Assembly (NCBI RefSeq): GCF_014284235.1
Contig: NZ_JACOGD010000005.1
Span: forward strand, 1 to 64,000
Direction: 5' to 3'
Origin: Cognatundibacterium curvum
GTDB taxonomy: Bacteria > Pseudomonadota > Gammaproteobacteria > Burkholderiales > Burkholderiaceae_D
Length of the DNA stretch: 64,000 nt
The position numbers were made by a program, and so were the translations under genes. The notes beneath the pieces are model-generated. The model saw nothing but the letters and a program-made list of their open reading frames with translations. It searched no databases and was not told where the DNA came from. Positions 43,816-55,706 of this stretch are shown here, in pieces (within the stretch, counting starts at the first letter, position 1; every line of letters starts with the position of its first letter).

Positions 43816-45276
43816 TTAGCCTGCGAGTTTCTTACGCAGTAATTCATTGACCTGGGCAGGATTGCCTTTGCCCTTAGTCGCTTTCATGGCCTGACCGACC
43901 AGTGCATTAAATGCCTTCTCTTTACCGGCGCGGAATTCATCGACCGATTGCTGATTAGCAGCCATGACTTCATCAATAATTTTTTCCAGTGCACCGACAT
44001 CAGAAATCTGCTTGAGGCCTTTGGCGTCGATAATCTGATCGGCCAGATTCAGGTCGGTACTGCCAGCCTGCCACATACCGGCAAACACTTCTTTGGCGAT
44101 CTTATTGGAAATCGTGCCATCGGCAATACGTTGCAGCAGTATGCCACTTTGAGCGGAACTGACAGGAATAGCGGCAATATCCACGCCTTCACGATTCAGG
44201 GTAGATGCCACATCGCCCATCATGAAGTTAGCTGCTGTTTTCGCGAGGCTCACACCCGCGGTCTCTACCAGCGCGACATAGTAATCCGCCATGCCTTTAG
44301 ACTGGGTCAGCACGGTCGCATCGTATTCTGGCAGCGCGTATTGTTCAACAAAACGCTGGCGCATCGCAGCTGGCAATTCCGGCATGGTTTTGCGGACTTC
44401 ATTGATCCAGGCTTCGCTGATGCGCAGCGGTGGCAGATCCGGGTCAGGGAAGTAGCGGTAATCCTGAGAATCTTCTTTACTGCGCATGGAGCGGGTGACT
44501 TTTTTGTCCGGATCGTACAGACGGGTTTCCTGTACTACGCGGCCGCCATCTTCGATCAATTCGATCTGACGTCTGACTTCGTAATTGATCGCTTCTTCGA
44601 GGAAGCGGAAAGAGTTGAGGTTTTTGATTTCGCAGCGGGTACCGAATTCCTGTTGGCCGACCGGGCGTACCGAGACGTTGGCGTCGCAACGGAAGGAGCC
44701 TTCCTGCATATTGCCATCGCAAATGTCCAGCCACATCACCAGTGAGTGCAGGGCCTTGGCATACGCTACAGCCTCAGTCGCGCTGCGCATCACAGGCTCA
44801 GTCACGATTTCCAGCAACGGAGTACCGGCACGGTTCAGATCGATGCCCGTCATGCCCTGATAATCTTCGTGCAAAGATTTACCGGCATCTTCTTCCAGAT
44901 GGGCGCGGGTTAGCTGTATCTGATGTACTTCCGCTTTGCCGTCTTTTTCCACGATGCAGGGGACATAGCCGCCTTGTACTACCGGGATTTCAAACTGGCT
45001 GATCTGATAGCCTTTTGGCAGATCCGGATAAAAGTAGTTTTTACGTGCGAAGATGGATTCCGGCGCGATGGTGGCACCGACGGCCAGACCAAACTGTATC
45101 GCCTTTTCCACTGCACCTTTGTTCATGACTGGCAGTACGCCGGGCAGAGCCAGATCAACCGGGCTGGCCTGAGTGTTCGGTTCTGCGCCGAATTGGGTGG
45201 ATGAACCACTGAAAATTTTGGAGTGGGTTTTGAGCTGCACATGTGTCTCAAAACCGATAACGACTTCCCATTGCAT
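43816..45276 (-). CDS. gatB: Asp-tRNA(Asn)/Glu-tRNA(Gln) amidotransferase subunit B
   Basis: The 486-residue subunit binds the mischarged tRNA and activates it for amidation. The start [13 protein letters not shown], the central [28 protein letters not shown] and the C-terminal YqeY-like helical domain are all present. GAAGGA precedes the ATG. A 124-bp gap with an AGCCAC/GTGGCT hairpin (45353-45368) separates it from gatA. Confidence 0.97.
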   Translation of the reverse strand: MQWEVVIGFETHVQLKTHSKIFSGSSTQFGAEPNTQASPVDLALPGVLPVMNKGAVEKAIQFGLAVGATIAPESIFARKNYFYPDLPKGYQISQFEIPVVQGGYVPCIVEKDGKAEVHQIQLTRAHLEEDAGKSLHEDYQGMTGIDLNRAGTPLLEIVTEPVMRSATEAVAYAKALHSLVMWLDICDGNMQEGSFRCDANVSVRPVGQQEFGTRCEIKNLNSFRFLEEAINYEVRRQIELIEDGGRVVQETRLYDPDKKVTRSMRSKEDSQDYRYFPDPDLPPLRISEAWINEVRKTMPELPAAMRQRFVEQYALPEYDATVLTQSKGMADYYVALVETAGVSLAKTAANFMMGDVASTLNREGVDIAAIPVSSAQSGILLQRIADGTISNKIAKEVFAGMWQAGSTDLNLADQIIDAKGLKQISDVGALEKIIDEVMAANQQSVDEFRAGKEKAFNALVGQAMKATKGKGNPAQVNELLRKKLAG

Positions 45277-45400
45277 ATGTATTCCTTCGTATCTGGTTGG
45301 CGCTGACAGACGCTGTTGTCTGCCAGCTGCACCTGACTGAGTCGCCGCTGAGAGCCACTGTCGTGGCTTACGCTATCAGTCAAGCTATATGTTTGAGCAC

Positions 45401-46855
45401 TTATTCCGGGCTGCGCTGATGCCAGTCTGTGACTTGCTGATACTGATGCGCGATATTGAGTAACTTCGCTTCCGCAAAATAATTTCCTATCAGTTGCAGA
45501 CCTACCGGACGACGGGCATTTTTGTCACCCTGACCGAAACCGCAAGGGATAGACATACCAGGCAAGCCAGCCAGACTGGTTGACAAGGTGAAAATATCAG
45601 CCAGGTAATTCGCCAGCGGATCATCGGATTGTGCGCCGATGTCCCAGGCTACCGTCGGTGCTACCGGTCCCATAATCACATCGCACTGTTCAAAGGCTGT
45701 GGCGAAATCCTGTGCGATCAGACGGCGGATTTTTTGCGCCTGCAGATAGTAGGCGTCATAGTAGCCATGCGACAGCACATACGCGCCAACCAGAATACGG
45801 CGTTTCACTTCAGCGCCAAAACCTTCGGTACGTGACTGGCGATACATATCATCCAGGTCGGTATAGCTGGCAGCGCGGTGGCCATAACGTACACCGTCGA
45901 AACGTGACAGATTAGACGATGCTTCCGCCGGCGCAATCACATAGTAAACCGGGATAGACAGTTCTGTTTTTGGCAGCGAAATATCGACCAGGGTCGCGCC
46001 CAGCTTTACATACTGGTCCAGTGCCGCGCGTACTGCTAACTCCACGTCCGGTGCCAGTCCGGCGCCAAAGAATTCTTTTGGTACACCGATGCGCAAGCCT
46101 TGCAGTGACTGATGCAAATCGCGGTTAAAGTCTTCCGGCTGACGTTCCAGTGAGGTCGAATCTTTGTCATCGAAACCGACCATGGCGTTCAGCAGCAAGC
46201 CGCAATCTTCTGCTGTTTGCGCCATCGGGCCGCCCTGATCCAGTGAAGAAGCAAAGGCGATCATGCCATAGCGCGACACGCTGCCATAAGTAGGCTTGAT
46301 GCCGGTGATGCCGCAGAACGAAGCTGGCTGGCGGATAGATCCACCGGTATCGGTGCCGGTGACAGCCGGTGCCAGTCGCGCAGCAATCGCTGCTGCTGAG
46401 CCACCCGAAGAACCGCCCGGCACAGCGGATTTATCCCAGGGATTACGTACCGGGCCAAAATACGAGTTTTCATTCGACGAACCCATCGCGAATTCATCGC
46501 AGTTCAGCTTGCCCAGCGTGACCATGCCAGCCTGCGCCAGTTTGTCGACTACGGTCGCATCGAAAGGGCTGACATAATTTTCCAGCATGTGCGAGCCGGC
46601 GGTAGAGCGCAGATTGCGGGTCACGAAAATATCTTTGTGGGCAATCGGGATGCCAGTCAGTGCTGTGGCTGTGCCCGCTGCGATACGTGCATCCGCAGCC
46701 GCAGCCTGTTGCAGTGTCAGTGCTGTATCTACATGCAAAAACGCATTCAGATCACTGGCGGCGATACGGTCAAGAAAATGTTGGGCCAGTTCAGTGGCGC
46801 TGACCTGCTTGCTTTGCAGCATGGCAGATAATTGTGCGAGAGTTTTGGTATGCAT
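45401..46855 (-). CDS. gatA: Asp-tRNA(Asn)/Glu-tRNA(Gln) amidotransferase subunit A
   Basis: The 484-residue amidase-signature subunit frees ammonia from glutamine for the GatB reaction. The Lys of the Ser-cisSer-Lys triad is in [10 protein letters not shown], and the Ser residues are in [11 protein letters not shown] and [16 protein letters not shown]. It is complete and lies 17 bp after gatC. Confidence 0.97.
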   Translation of the reverse strand: MHTKTLAQLSAMLQSKQVSATELAQHFLDRIAASDLNAFLHVDTALTLQQAAAADARIAAGTATALTGIPIAHKDIFVTRNLRSTAGSHMLENYVSPFDATVVDKLAQAGMVTLGKLNCDEFAMGSSNENSYFGPVRNPWDKSAVPGGSSGGSAAAIAARLAPAVTGTDTGGSIRQPASFCGITGIKPTYGSVSRYGMIAFASSLDQGGPMAQTAEDCGLLLNAMVGFDDKDSTSLERQPEDFNRDLHQSLQGLRIGVPKEFFGAGLAPDVELAVRAALDQYVKLGATLVDISLPKTELSIPVYYVIAPAEASSNLSRFDGVRYGHRAASYTDLDDMYRQSRTEGFGAEVKRRILVGAYVLSHGYYDAYYLQAQKIRRLIAQDFATAFEQCDVIMGPVAPTVAWDIGAQSDDPLANYLADIFTLSTSLAGLPGMSIPCGFGQGDKNARRPVGLQLIGNYFAEAKLLNIAHQYQQVTDWHQRSPE

Positions 46856-46872
46856 AATTAATTCCGGAATAC

Positions 46873-47175
46873 TTATTCGATGACCTGAGGAACCAGGTAA
46901 AGGCCATCCTGGGTCGCAGGAGCAGGTTGCTGGTAGGCTGCGCGTTGATTGCTTTCGGTGACGACGTCTTCACGCAGACGCAAAGCCAGCTCAGGCAGCA
47001 AAGCTGCGATCGGGTGACTCAGGGGCGCGACGCCCGTGGTGTCGATGGCTTTCAGTTGTTCAGCCAGAGAGAAAATGCCATTGAGCTTTTCCAGGGTGGA
47101 ATCGGCTTCAGGGCCAGATACATTCAGCTTTGCCAGTTTGGCAATGCGCGTTACATCATCAAGTGTCAGTGACAT
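46873..47175 (-). CDS. gatC: Asp-tRNA(Asn)/Glu-tRNA(Gln) amidotransferase subunit C
   Basis: The 100-residue small subunit, which stabilises GatA, begins [17 protein letters not shown] and has the conserved VAPLSHP and LREDVVTE segments. It leads the gatC-gatA-gatB-pyrE unit and lies divergent to mreB. No strong ribosome binding site is seen before its ATG. Confidence 0.96.
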   Translation of the reverse strand: MSLTLDDVTRIAKLAKLNVSGPEADSTLEKLNGIFSLAEQLKAIDTTGVAPLSHPIAALLPELALRLREDVVTESNQRAAYQQPAPATQDGLYLVPQVIE

Positions 47176-48591
<1,416 letters not shown>

Positions 48592-48650
48592 TCTGAACAG
48601 CAGACTGTCCGTGGCAAACATAACATGGACAGTCACTGAACATATTGCAG

Positions 48651-48677
48651 AGCCGGCTGCTGATCTGTCGGCTTTTT
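48651..48677 (+). terminator. Partial terminator/attenuator between mreB and mreC
   Basis: A 5-bp GC-rich stem AGCCG/CGGCT with a 13-nt loop ends in five T. It is preceded by a perfect 8-bp stem GACTGTCC (48603-48610) with GGACAGTC (48627-48634). Because mreC and the rest of the operon follow on the same strand, this likely allows partial read-through and keeps MreB more abundant than MreCD. Confidence 0.5.
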
Positions 48678-48752
48678 GCTTTCAGGAGCACAGACTGCAC
48701 TGGCTGTACTGCGGTCGGGACGGGCCAACCGGTTTTTGTTGATGGATACAGT

Positions 48753-49880
48753 ATGGATTACAGTCCGCCACCACTTTTCAAACAAGGCGCATCAGCGCGT
48801 GCCCGCGCCATTTTTTTTGCTGTCCTGGCGATCTTCCTGTTAGTTGTTGATTCCCGTCTCAAGTCCCTGAACCTGGTACGTCAGGTGGTCGGTACTGTGT
48901 TATATCCGGTACAGATGCTGGCTGTGCTGCCGAGCCAGGCAGCCCGTGATATGTCGCATTATTTTGTGAGCAGCAGCGAATTGCAGACAGAAAACGCGCG
49001 CATACGGCGGCAACAGACCCAGCATGCCGATGCCTTGCAGCAGAGTGCCCAGTTACAGGCAGAAAATGCCCATTTACGCCGCTTGCTGGATGCGCGTGAA
49101 CGCCAGCCAGTCAAGTCGGTGCTGACCGAAATTATCTACGATGCACGCGATCCTGCTACCCGTAAAGTCATCGTTGACCGGGGTATCAAGGATGGAATTG
49201 CAACTGGCCAGCCGGTAATTGATGATCAGGGTGTGGTCGGTCAGGTGACGCGGGTGTTTCCGCTCACAGCAGAGGTCACTTTGCTGACTGACAAAAATCA
49301 GGCGATACCGGTACAGATATTGCGCAATGGCTTGCGCAGTGTGGCCTATGGCCGTGGTCAGTCGCCGTATCTGGACATGCGCATGACCGCCAATGCTGAC
49401 GTACAAAAAGGCGATCTGCTGGTGACTTCCGGTCTGGACGGCATTTATCCGCCAGGTCTGGCGGTTGGTAAAGTCGAACAGGTGGAAAACAAAGCGAGTT
49501 CGACCTTTGAAAACATCATCTGCCTGCCTGCCGCTGGTGTCGACCGCAATAAGCAATTACTGGTACTGCAAGTCACGATGGATAATCTGCCCAAGCCGGA
49601 TACCGAAGACGTGCGCGCCAAAAAAGAAAAAATTAACCGTCGTGTTACACGCGACAGTCTGCCAGTCGCGAACGATATCAAACCAGTTGATCAGAACCCG
49701 GCCGCACAGCCAGCTTCGCGTGAGGCACAGTCGCCGCCAGCTGACAGCGTGAAACCTGCTGCTGCAGCAGCACCAAACCCGAATGCCACAGTGCCGTCAC
49801 CGAATACTGCAGCATTGCCGGTAAAAGAAGCGGCCGCCAAAGTGAGCGGCAAAGATGAAAGAAAGGATGCGCCGAAATGA
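48753..49880 (+). CDS. mreC: Rod-shape-determining protein MreC
   Basis: Starting at ATG 48753 the protein has 375 residues; in-frame sequence upstream overlaps the terminator-like stem and is rejected. It has one transmembrane helix (about 20-38), a periplasmic coiled coil (about 70-110) and the two beta-barrel domains typical of MreC (YDARDPATRKVIVDRG, KGDLLVTSGLDGIYPPGLAVG). A Pro/Ala-rich tail of about 85 residues follows, longer than in E. coli. It scaffolds PBP2/RodA. It overlaps mreD by ATGA. Confidence 0.95.
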   Translation: MDYSPPPLFKQGASARARAIFFAVLAIFLLVVDSRLKSLNLVRQVVGTVLYPVQMLAVLPSQAARDMSHYFVSSSELQTENARIRRQQTQHADALQQSAQLQAENAHLRRLLDARERQPVKSVLTEIIYDARDPATRKVIVDRGIKDGIATGQPVIDDQGVVGQVTRVFPLTAEVTLLTDKNQAIPVQILRNGLRSVAYGRGQSPYLDMRMTANADVQKGDLLVTSGLDGIYPPGLAVGKVEQVENKASSTFENIICLPAAGVDRNKQLLVLQVTMDNLPKPDTEDVRAKKEKINRRVTRDSLPVANDIKPVDQNPAAQPASREAQSPPADSVKPAAAAAPNPNATVPSPNTAALPVKEAAAKVSGKDERKDAPK

Positions 49881-50395
49881 CCCACCCGCATTACATCCTG
49901 TTGCCGGTGAATCCGCTGTTTATCGCCTTCAGTTTTGCATTTGCCTTCCTGCTTAATTTCCTGCCCTGGGGTTCCGCCATGGGGGTGCCGGATTTTGTGG
50001 CGCTGGTGCTGGTATTCTGGACTATCCATCAACCGCGTAAAGTCGGCATAGGTGTTGCGTTTGCGATGGGTTTGCTGATGGATGTGCATGATGCGATTCA
50101 TCTGGGTGAAAATGCACTGGCCTATACCTTGTTATCCTATTTTGCGATCACTATCCATCGCCGCGTATTGTGGTTTGCACCATTGACGCAAGCGCTGCAT
50201 GTGTTTCCACTGTTTTTATTTGTACAGAGTCTGCAGATAGCGGTACGTCTGATCGTTGCACCAGATGCGCATTTTCCGGGCTGGCTGTATTTTGCACAGA
50301 GTCTGGTCACGACCGCACTATGGCCAATAGCCGGTTATCTGTTACTCGCGCCGCAGCGTCGCGCCATCGACAAAGATGACACACGTCCAATCTGA
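49877..50395 (+). CDS. mreD: Rod-shape-determining protein MreD
   Basis: The 172-residue membrane protein has about five helices with the family segment GVAFAMGLLMDVHDAIHLGENALAY. It starts within the mreC stop codon, so it is translationally coupled. It forms part of the MreBCD complex in the inner membrane. Confidence 0.93.
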   Translation: MTHPHYILLPVNPLFIAFSFAFAFLLNFLPWGSAMGVPDFVALVLVFWTIHQPRKVGIGVAFAMGLLMDVHDAIHLGENALAYTLLSYFAITIHRRVLWFAPLTQALHVFPLFLFVQSLQIAVRLIVAPDAHFPGWLYFAQSLVTTALWPIAGYLLLAPQRRAIDKDDTRPI

Positions 50396-50419
50396 GTCTG
50401 CCTGGAAACGACCTGAATC

Positions 50420-52420
50420 ATGATGAATGAACTTAAGAATACGGAACGCGAGATTTACTTCTTCCGTATGCGCCTGATTTTTATCGGCGTCTTTGTTTTT
50501 TTCTGTTTCGCCTTGCTGATTTCGCGCTTTATCTGGCTGCAGGTCGTCAAGCATGATGACTACATGTTGCTGGCAGATGAAAACCGTATCGATGTAGTGC
50601 CAGTCGTGCCTAACCGTGGTCTGATCATGGACCGCAATGGCGTAATCCTGGCGCGCAATTACTCGGCCTATACGCTGGAAATCACACCGTCCAAGATCAA
50701 GCAGGACATGGACACGCTGATCGATAACCTGGCTGAGCTGGTCGATATTCAGCCCAAGCATCGCAAGCGTTTTCGTAAGCTGCTGGAAGATTCCAAAAAC
50801 TTTGAAAGTGTGCCTATCCGTACCCGGCTCACGGATGATGAAGTGGCGCGCTTTATCGCCCAACGTTTCCGCTTTCCGGGGGTCGATATACAGGCCCGCC
50901 TGTTCCGTCAATATCCGCAAGGCGATTCGGCTTCGCATGTGATCGGTTATATAGGCCGCATCAGCCAGAAAGATGCAGAACTGATCGACGAACGCGAAGA
51001 TGCAGCCAACTACAATGGTACTGATTACATCGGTAAAGAAGGGCTGGAAAAGAGTTACGAAAACCTGCTGCACGGGACCACAGGTTTTGAACAGGTGGAA
51101 GTCTCCGCCGGTGGCCGCGCGGTACGCACGCTGTCACGCACGCCGCCGATGTCCGGTAAAAATCTGATCCTCTCGGTCGATATCGAATTGCAGAAAGTGG
51201 TGGAAGAGGCCTTCGGTGACCGTCGTGGCGCACTGGTCGCGATCGAACCGGAAACCGGCGATGTGCTGGCCTTTGTTTCCAAGCCGACCTATGATCCGAA
51301 TCTGTTCGTCGAGGGTATCGATCAGCAAAGCTGGAATGAGCTCAATACCTCAGAAGACAAGCCATTACTGAACCGCCCCCTGACCGGCGCCTATCCGCCG
51401 GGCTCGACCTATAAGCCTTTCATGGCATTGGCCGCACTGGAGCTAGGTAAGCGTACACCGAATCAGGCCATCGCTGATCCCGGCTATTTCACTTTCGGTA
51501 ACCATACCTTTAAAGACGATAAGCCAGGTGGTCACGGCATGGTCGATATGTACAAATCCATCGTGCATTCCTGCGATACCTATTACTACATGCTGGCCAA
51601 TGACATGGGGGTCGACGCCATGCATGACTTCATGAAACCTTTCGGCTTCGGTCAGAAGACGGGTATCGATCTGGAGCATGAGCGTTCTGGTTTACTGCCT
51701 TCCACCACCTGGAAGCGCAATGCCTTCAAGAAGCCGGCTCAGCAACGCTGGGTGTCGGGTGATACGATTTCGCTCGGGATCGGGCAGGGACAAAATACCT
51801 TCACCCCTTTGCAGATGGCGCATGCGATGGCAACCCTGGCCAATAACGGCATTGTGATGAAGCCGCATCTGGTCAAGATTATCGAAGACCCCAAAACCAA
51901 GGAACGCGAGCTGACGGTACCCAAGGAGAGTTTCCGCATACCCTTGAAGCAGGAAAATATCGATATCATCAAAAATGCGATGGTAGGCGTGGTTAAAGAA
52001 GGTACTTCGGCGCGTGTATTCGCTAATACTGAATATCAGTCTGGTGGTAAGACCGGTACTGCGCAGGTGGTGGGATTGAAGAAAAACGAAAAATATGATG
52101 CCAAACGCATGGCCGCACGTCATCTCGATCACTCTTTATACATCGCTTTTGCGCCGACGGATAAACCGAAGATTGCGATTGCCATCATTGTGGAAAACGG
52201 TGGTTTCGGTGTGGAGGCGGCAGCGCCTATCGTGCGTAAGGCACTCGATTACTATCTGCTTGGAAAACGCCCGCAGGATAAAGAGCGTAAAGATCCTCAG
52301 CCTCTGCCTAAGCCGCAAAGCGACATGGCTTTGTACCGCTCCGATACCGAAGTCAAGGCACCTGCAGAGCCGGAACCGGGACCGAAACCCGGCGGTGAAA
52401 CCCTGGGAAACAAGGATTAA
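50420..52420 (+). CDS. mrdA: Penicillin-binding protein 2 (transpeptidase)
   Basis: The 666-residue class B PBP has a short cytoplasmic start, one transmembrane helix (about 15-37), a PBP dimerisation domain and a transpeptidase domain. Active-site Ser329 and Lys332 lie in PPGSTYKP, SxD-type Ser is in VHSCDTYYY, and the KTGTAQ motif is present. It cross-links peptidoglycan during elongation with RodA, encoded 2 bp downstream. The C-terminus is a Pro/Lys-rich tail. Confidence 0.97.
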   Translation: MMNELKNTEREIYFFRMRLIFIGVFVFFCFALLISRFIWLQVVKHDDYMLLADENRIDVVPVVPNRGLIMDRNGVILARNYSAYTLEITPSKIKQDMDTLIDNLAELVDIQPKHRKRFRKLLEDSKNFESVPIRTRLTDDEVARFIAQRFRFPGVDIQARLFRQYPQGDSASHVIGYIGRISQKDAELIDEREDAANYNGTDYIGKEGLEKSYENLLHGTTGFEQVEVSAGGRAVRTLSRTPPMSGKNLILSVDIELQKVVEEAFGDRRGALVAIEPETGDVLAFVSKPTYDPNLFVEGIDQQSWNELNTSEDKPLLNRPLTGAYPPGSTYKPFMALAALELGKRTPNQAIADPGYFTFGNHTFKDDKPGGHGMVDMYKSIVHSCDTYYYMLANDMGVDAMHDFMKPFGFGQKTGIDLEHERSGLLPSTTWKRNAFKKPAQQRWVSGDTISLGIGQGQNTFTPLQMAHAMATLANNGIVMKPHLVKIIEDPKTKERELTVPKESFRIPLKQENIDIIKNAMVGVVKEGTSARVFANTEYQSGGKTGTAQVVGLKKNEKYDAKRMAARHLDHSLYIAFAPTDKPKIAIAIIVENGGFGVEAAAPIVRKALDYYLLGKRPQDKERKDPQPLPKPQSDMALYRSDTEVKAPAEPEPGPKPGGETLGNKD

Positions 52421-52422
52421 GC

Positions 52423-53535
52423 ATGAATAATCATGGTGTTCACTGGCGCGCATTGCGCTCGCGCCTGATGGTGTTTGATGCACCGCTGGCGATACTGATT
52501 TTTCTGATTCTTTCCTGCGGCGTGATTACTTTGTATTCAGCTGGTATGGATTTCCCGGGGCGGGTGGAAGACCAGATGCGCAATATCGTAGTGTCGTTTT
52601 TTATCATGTGGGTGGTGGCAAATATCCCGCCGCAAACCCTGATGCGCTTCGCTATCCCTATCTATACCTTTGGTATCGCGATGTTGCTGGCCGTTGCCAT
52701 GTTCGGCATGGTAAAGAAAGGTTCACGTCGCTGGATTAATGTCGGCATGGTGATACAGCCTTCAGAAATGATGAAAATTGCGACGCCGCTGATGCTGGCC
52801 TGGTATTTTCAAAAACGTGAAGGCGCTTTGCGGGTCAAAGATTTCGTGATCGCCAGCGTGATACTCGGTATTCCGGTTGCGTTGATTGCTAAACAGCCGG
52901 ATATGGGAACCGCTTTGCTGGTGGTTGCGGTTGGCTTTACCGTCATTTTTCTGGCGGGCTTATCCTGGAAAGTCTTATTGTCGGTATTAGGTTTTACTGC
53001 GGTGGTGATGCCTACTCTGGTCTGGCCTTACCTGATGCATGATTACCAGCGCGACCGCGTGCTGACCATGCTGGATCCAACCCGCGACCCGCTGGGTAAG
53101 GGCTTTCATATTATTCAGTCCACCATAGCGCTGGGCTCAGGCGGGATGACAGGCAAGGGCTGGCTCAAAGGCACGCAAGCCCATCTGGAATTTATCCCTG
53201 AACATACCACCGACTTTATTTTCGCCGTGTTCTCGGAAGAGTTTGGCCTGGTCGGCAATGCGATACTGGTGACTTTGTACTTTCTGCTCATCATACGTTG
53301 CCTGATGATAGCCGCGAATGCGCCTACCCTGTTCAGCCGCCTGTTGTCGGGATCGATCACCATGATTTTCTTTACCTATGCCTTTGTGAATATGGGCATG
53401 GTCAGCGGCATTTTGCCAGTGGTCGGTGTGCCTTTGCCTTTCATGAGTTATGGTGGCACCGCGCTGGTGACGCTGGGGATGGCTGCGGGTATGATGATGA
53501 GCGTACAACGTAACCGTAAACTGGTACAGACATGA
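52423..53535 (+). CDS. mrdB: RodA peptidoglycan glycosyltransferase (SEDS family)
   Basis: The 370-residue protein has about ten transmembrane helices. SEDS motifs are visible in QPSEMMKIATPLMLAWYF, QPDMGTALLV, LEFIPEHTTDFIFAVFSEEFG and PFMSYGGTALVTLG. It polymerises lipid II in the elongasome and pairs with PBP2. It begins 2 bp after mrdA. Confidence 0.97.
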   Translation: MNNHGVHWRALRSRLMVFDAPLAILIFLILSCGVITLYSAGMDFPGRVEDQMRNIVVSFFIMWVVANIPPQTLMRFAIPIYTFGIAMLLAVAMFGMVKKGSRRWINVGMVIQPSEMMKIATPLMLAWYFQKREGALRVKDFVIASVILGIPVALIAKQPDMGTALLVVAVGFTVIFLAGLSWKVLLSVLGFTAVVMPTLVWPYLMHDYQRDRVLTMLDPTRDPLGKGFHIIQSTIALGSGGMTGKGWLKGTQAHLEFIPEHTTDFIFAVFSEEFGLVGNAILVTLYFLLIIRCLMIAANAPTLFSRLLSGSITMIFFTYAFVNMGMVSGILPVVGVPLPFMSYGGTALVTLGMAAGMMMSVQRNRKLVQT

Positions 53536-53545
53536 TGGGGCATAC

Positions 53546-54694
53546 ATGACACAGCGATCACCCTTGCAAACCAGCGCCGGTCCTGTGACTGTGCGTTGCC
53601 AGACTTTGCCCTACGCGCTTATGCAGCAGCATATTGCCCCGGCTCTGATGATGCTGAGTGCGGCGTTGCTGACTGCCTGCGGCAGCACACCACACGCCCC
53701 GGCGCCGGTGCAGGAAACACGTCCGGTCACGGCTAAGCCTTCCGGCACGCCGGTGCTGCCAAAAGCGAATTCGGGTAAGGGGGGTTATTACAAGGATGAT
53801 GGCCCGGGTGACAATCCACCGGAAGGCCTGGAGTTCACGGTCGATCCGATTCCTATGGTAGAGAGTTTTTCGCGCAGCGCTAATAAGCCTTATGTGGTGT
53901 TTGGTAAAACCTATACCCCGATTGCCGATAGCACCACGCCCTTTATCCAGCGTGGAGTGGGCAGCTGGTACGGCAAAAAATTCCATGGTCAGCGTACCTC
54001 ATCGGGCGAGCCGTATGACATGTACAAAATCACCGCCGCCCATCCTACGCTGCCTATCCCTTCTTATGCGCGCGTGACCAATCTGGGCAATGGCAAGCAG
54101 ATTATTGTACGCATTAATGACCGTGGCCCTTTCCACTCCAGCCGCATCATTGACTTGTCCTACACTGCTGCACTGAAGCTGCAAATTTTGGGTAAGGGCA
54201 GCAGTCAGATCGAAGTAGAGCGCTTGCTGCCAGCCGATATAGAACGCATGGCAGAAAACCGCAAAAATCAAGCCGTGCCCATCAGTCAGCCTGCGCCGGT
54301 GCTGGCGAATAACACAGTTCCGGTACGTGCACCGGAAGTAGCAGCCGTGGTCAGTACCTCACCAGTACCAGCTCCGGCCAGTGTGAGTATGGAAGCCTTA
54401 AATACCGCTCAGGATGGCAGACCGGTAGAAAAGCTGAGTACGGTCGCAGCTACGCCAGCCACTACCGGCTTTTATCTGCAATTTGGCGCCTATGCGATAC
54501 GCGCGAATGCAGAAAACATCATGGGACATCTGAAAGGCAAGGCAGACAATCGCTTGCCGGGCTTTGATATCGTGCAGCAGGGTAGTCTCTACCGTCTGCT
54601 CAGCGGGCCGTTCAACAGCCGCGCTGAAGCCCAGCAAGTGTTAGCGCAAGTCGGTGATCTCGGGGTGGGGCGGCCTATTGTGATACAGCGCTGA
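53546..54694 (+). CDS. rlpA: Septal ring lipoprotein RlpA with SPOR domain
   Basis: The 382-residue frame contains a lipoprotein signal with LTAC and Cys45; an internal ATG at 53621 would give a more usual 20-residue signal, so the start is uncertain. A double-psi beta-barrel domain (about 130-220; GVGSWYGKKFHGQRTSSGE, RINDRGPFHSSRIIDLS) is the lytic transglycosylase-like fold. The C-terminal SPOR domain (about 305-382; YLQFGAYAIRANAENIM) binds denuded septal glycan. It is the last gene of the cell-shape operon and converges on rsmI, with a 12-bp palindrome CGCCACGTGGCG just after the stop. Confidence 0.94.
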   Translation: MTQRSPLQTSAGPVTVRCQTLPYALMQQHIAPALMMLSAALLTACGSTPHAPAPVQETRPVTAKPSGTPVLPKANSGKGGYYKDDGPGDNPPEGLEFTVDPIPMVESFSRSANKPYVVFGKTYTPIADSTTPFIQRGVGSWYGKKFHGQRTSSGEPYDMYKITAAHPTLPIPSYARVTNLGNGKQIIVRINDRGPFHSSRIIDLSYTAALKLQILGKGSSQIEVERLLPADIERMAENRKNQAVPISQPAPVLANNTVPVRAPEVAAVVSTSPVPAPASVSMEALNTAQDGRPVEKLSTVAATPATTGFYLQFGAYAIRANAENIMGHLKGKADNRLPGFDIVQQGSLYRLLSGPFNSRAEAQQVLAQVGDLGVGRPIVIQR

Positions 54695-54737
54695 TCAGGC
54701 CGCCACGTGGCGTGGCGCTTACGCTGATGAGGACGGA

Positions 54738-55658
54738 TTATTCCTCTTCACCAGCCTCTGATTTCATGCTCAGCGCGAGCTGGTACAAGGCATTTTTTTT
54801 CTGACCGGTCAGTTGCGCCGCCAGGCTGGCAGCTTGTTTGAGCGGACATTCCTGCAGCAGAATTTGCAGCACGCGCCGTGCTTCCAGCTGATCGGCCTGT
54901 TCCGCCTGTGCTTTACCTTCGATAATCAGCACATATTCGCCCTTGAGCCTATGCGGATCACCCGCCAGCCAGCCAGACGCTTGCGCTAAGGGGCAACGAT
55001 GGATTTCTTCAAACAGCTTGCTCAGCTCACGCGCAAACACGATGCGGCGCTCGCCGCCGAACGCTTCCAGCATGGCTTGCACCGATTCTTCGATACGATG
55101 CGGCGCTTCGTAAAAAATCAGACTGGCCTGCATGCTCTCCAGCTGTTGCAGGATGCTGGCGCGCTGTCCCGCTTTGCTGGGTAAAAAACCGGCGAAGTAA
55201 AAATGCTCATCCAGCAGACCGCTGGCGGATAAGGCCGACACCGCGGCCGAGGCGCCGGGCAGCGGGGTGACTGGAATACCGGCCGCTTTGAGTTCATTGA
55301 CGATTTTGGCACCCGGGTCAGAAACACCGGGCGTGCCTGCATCCGACACCAATGCGATGCGTTCTCCAGCTTGCAAGCGTTGCAGGATTTTGCCCGCGAC
55401 TTCACGCTCATTATGCTGATGCGCCGCGATCAGCGGTTTTTGTATGCCGTAACGGCTCAGTAATTGCGCGGTATTGCGGGTATCCTCACAGGCGATCGCA
55501 TCGGCCAGTGACAGCAGATGCAGCGCACGCAGCGAAATATCGGCAATATTTCCTATCGGTGTCGCAACCACGTAAAAAGTACCGGCAGGATATTGCTGTC
55601 GCGTGACTGCTTCGATTAAGGTAGGGTGTGTGAATGGGGTGGATTCAGTGACGCTCAT
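54738..55658 (-). CDS. rsmI: 16S rRNA (cytidine(1402)-2'-O)-methyltransferase
   Basis: The start at ATG 55658 (MSVTESTPF) gives 306 residues; an upstream in-frame extension overlaps the divergent yraN region and is rejected. The tetrapyrrole-methylase fold shows YVVATPIGNIADIS, CEDTRN, LVSDAGTPGVSDPG and LPGASAAVSALSASGL. It methylates C1402 of 16S rRNA. It is divergent from yraN with about 48 bp between starts. Confidence 0.95.
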   Translation of the reverse strand: MSVTESTPFTHPTLIEAVTRQQYPAGTFYVVATPIGNIADISLRALHLLSLADAIACEDTRNTAQLLSRYGIQKPLIAAHQHNEREVAGKILQRLQAGERIALVSDAGTPGVSDPGAKIVNELKAAGIPVTPLPGASAAVSALSASGLLDEHFYFAGFLPSKAGQRASILQQLESMQASLIFYEAPHRIEESVQAMLEAFGGERRIVFARELSKLFEEIHRCPLAQASGWLAGDPHRLKGEYVLIIEGKAQAEQADQLEARRVLQILLQECPLKQAASLAAQLTGQKKNALYQLALSMKSEAGEEE

Positions 55659-55706
55659 AACTGTCCATTTCTGTGAAATCAAACGCTCAATCAGGCATTG
55701 TACGAC

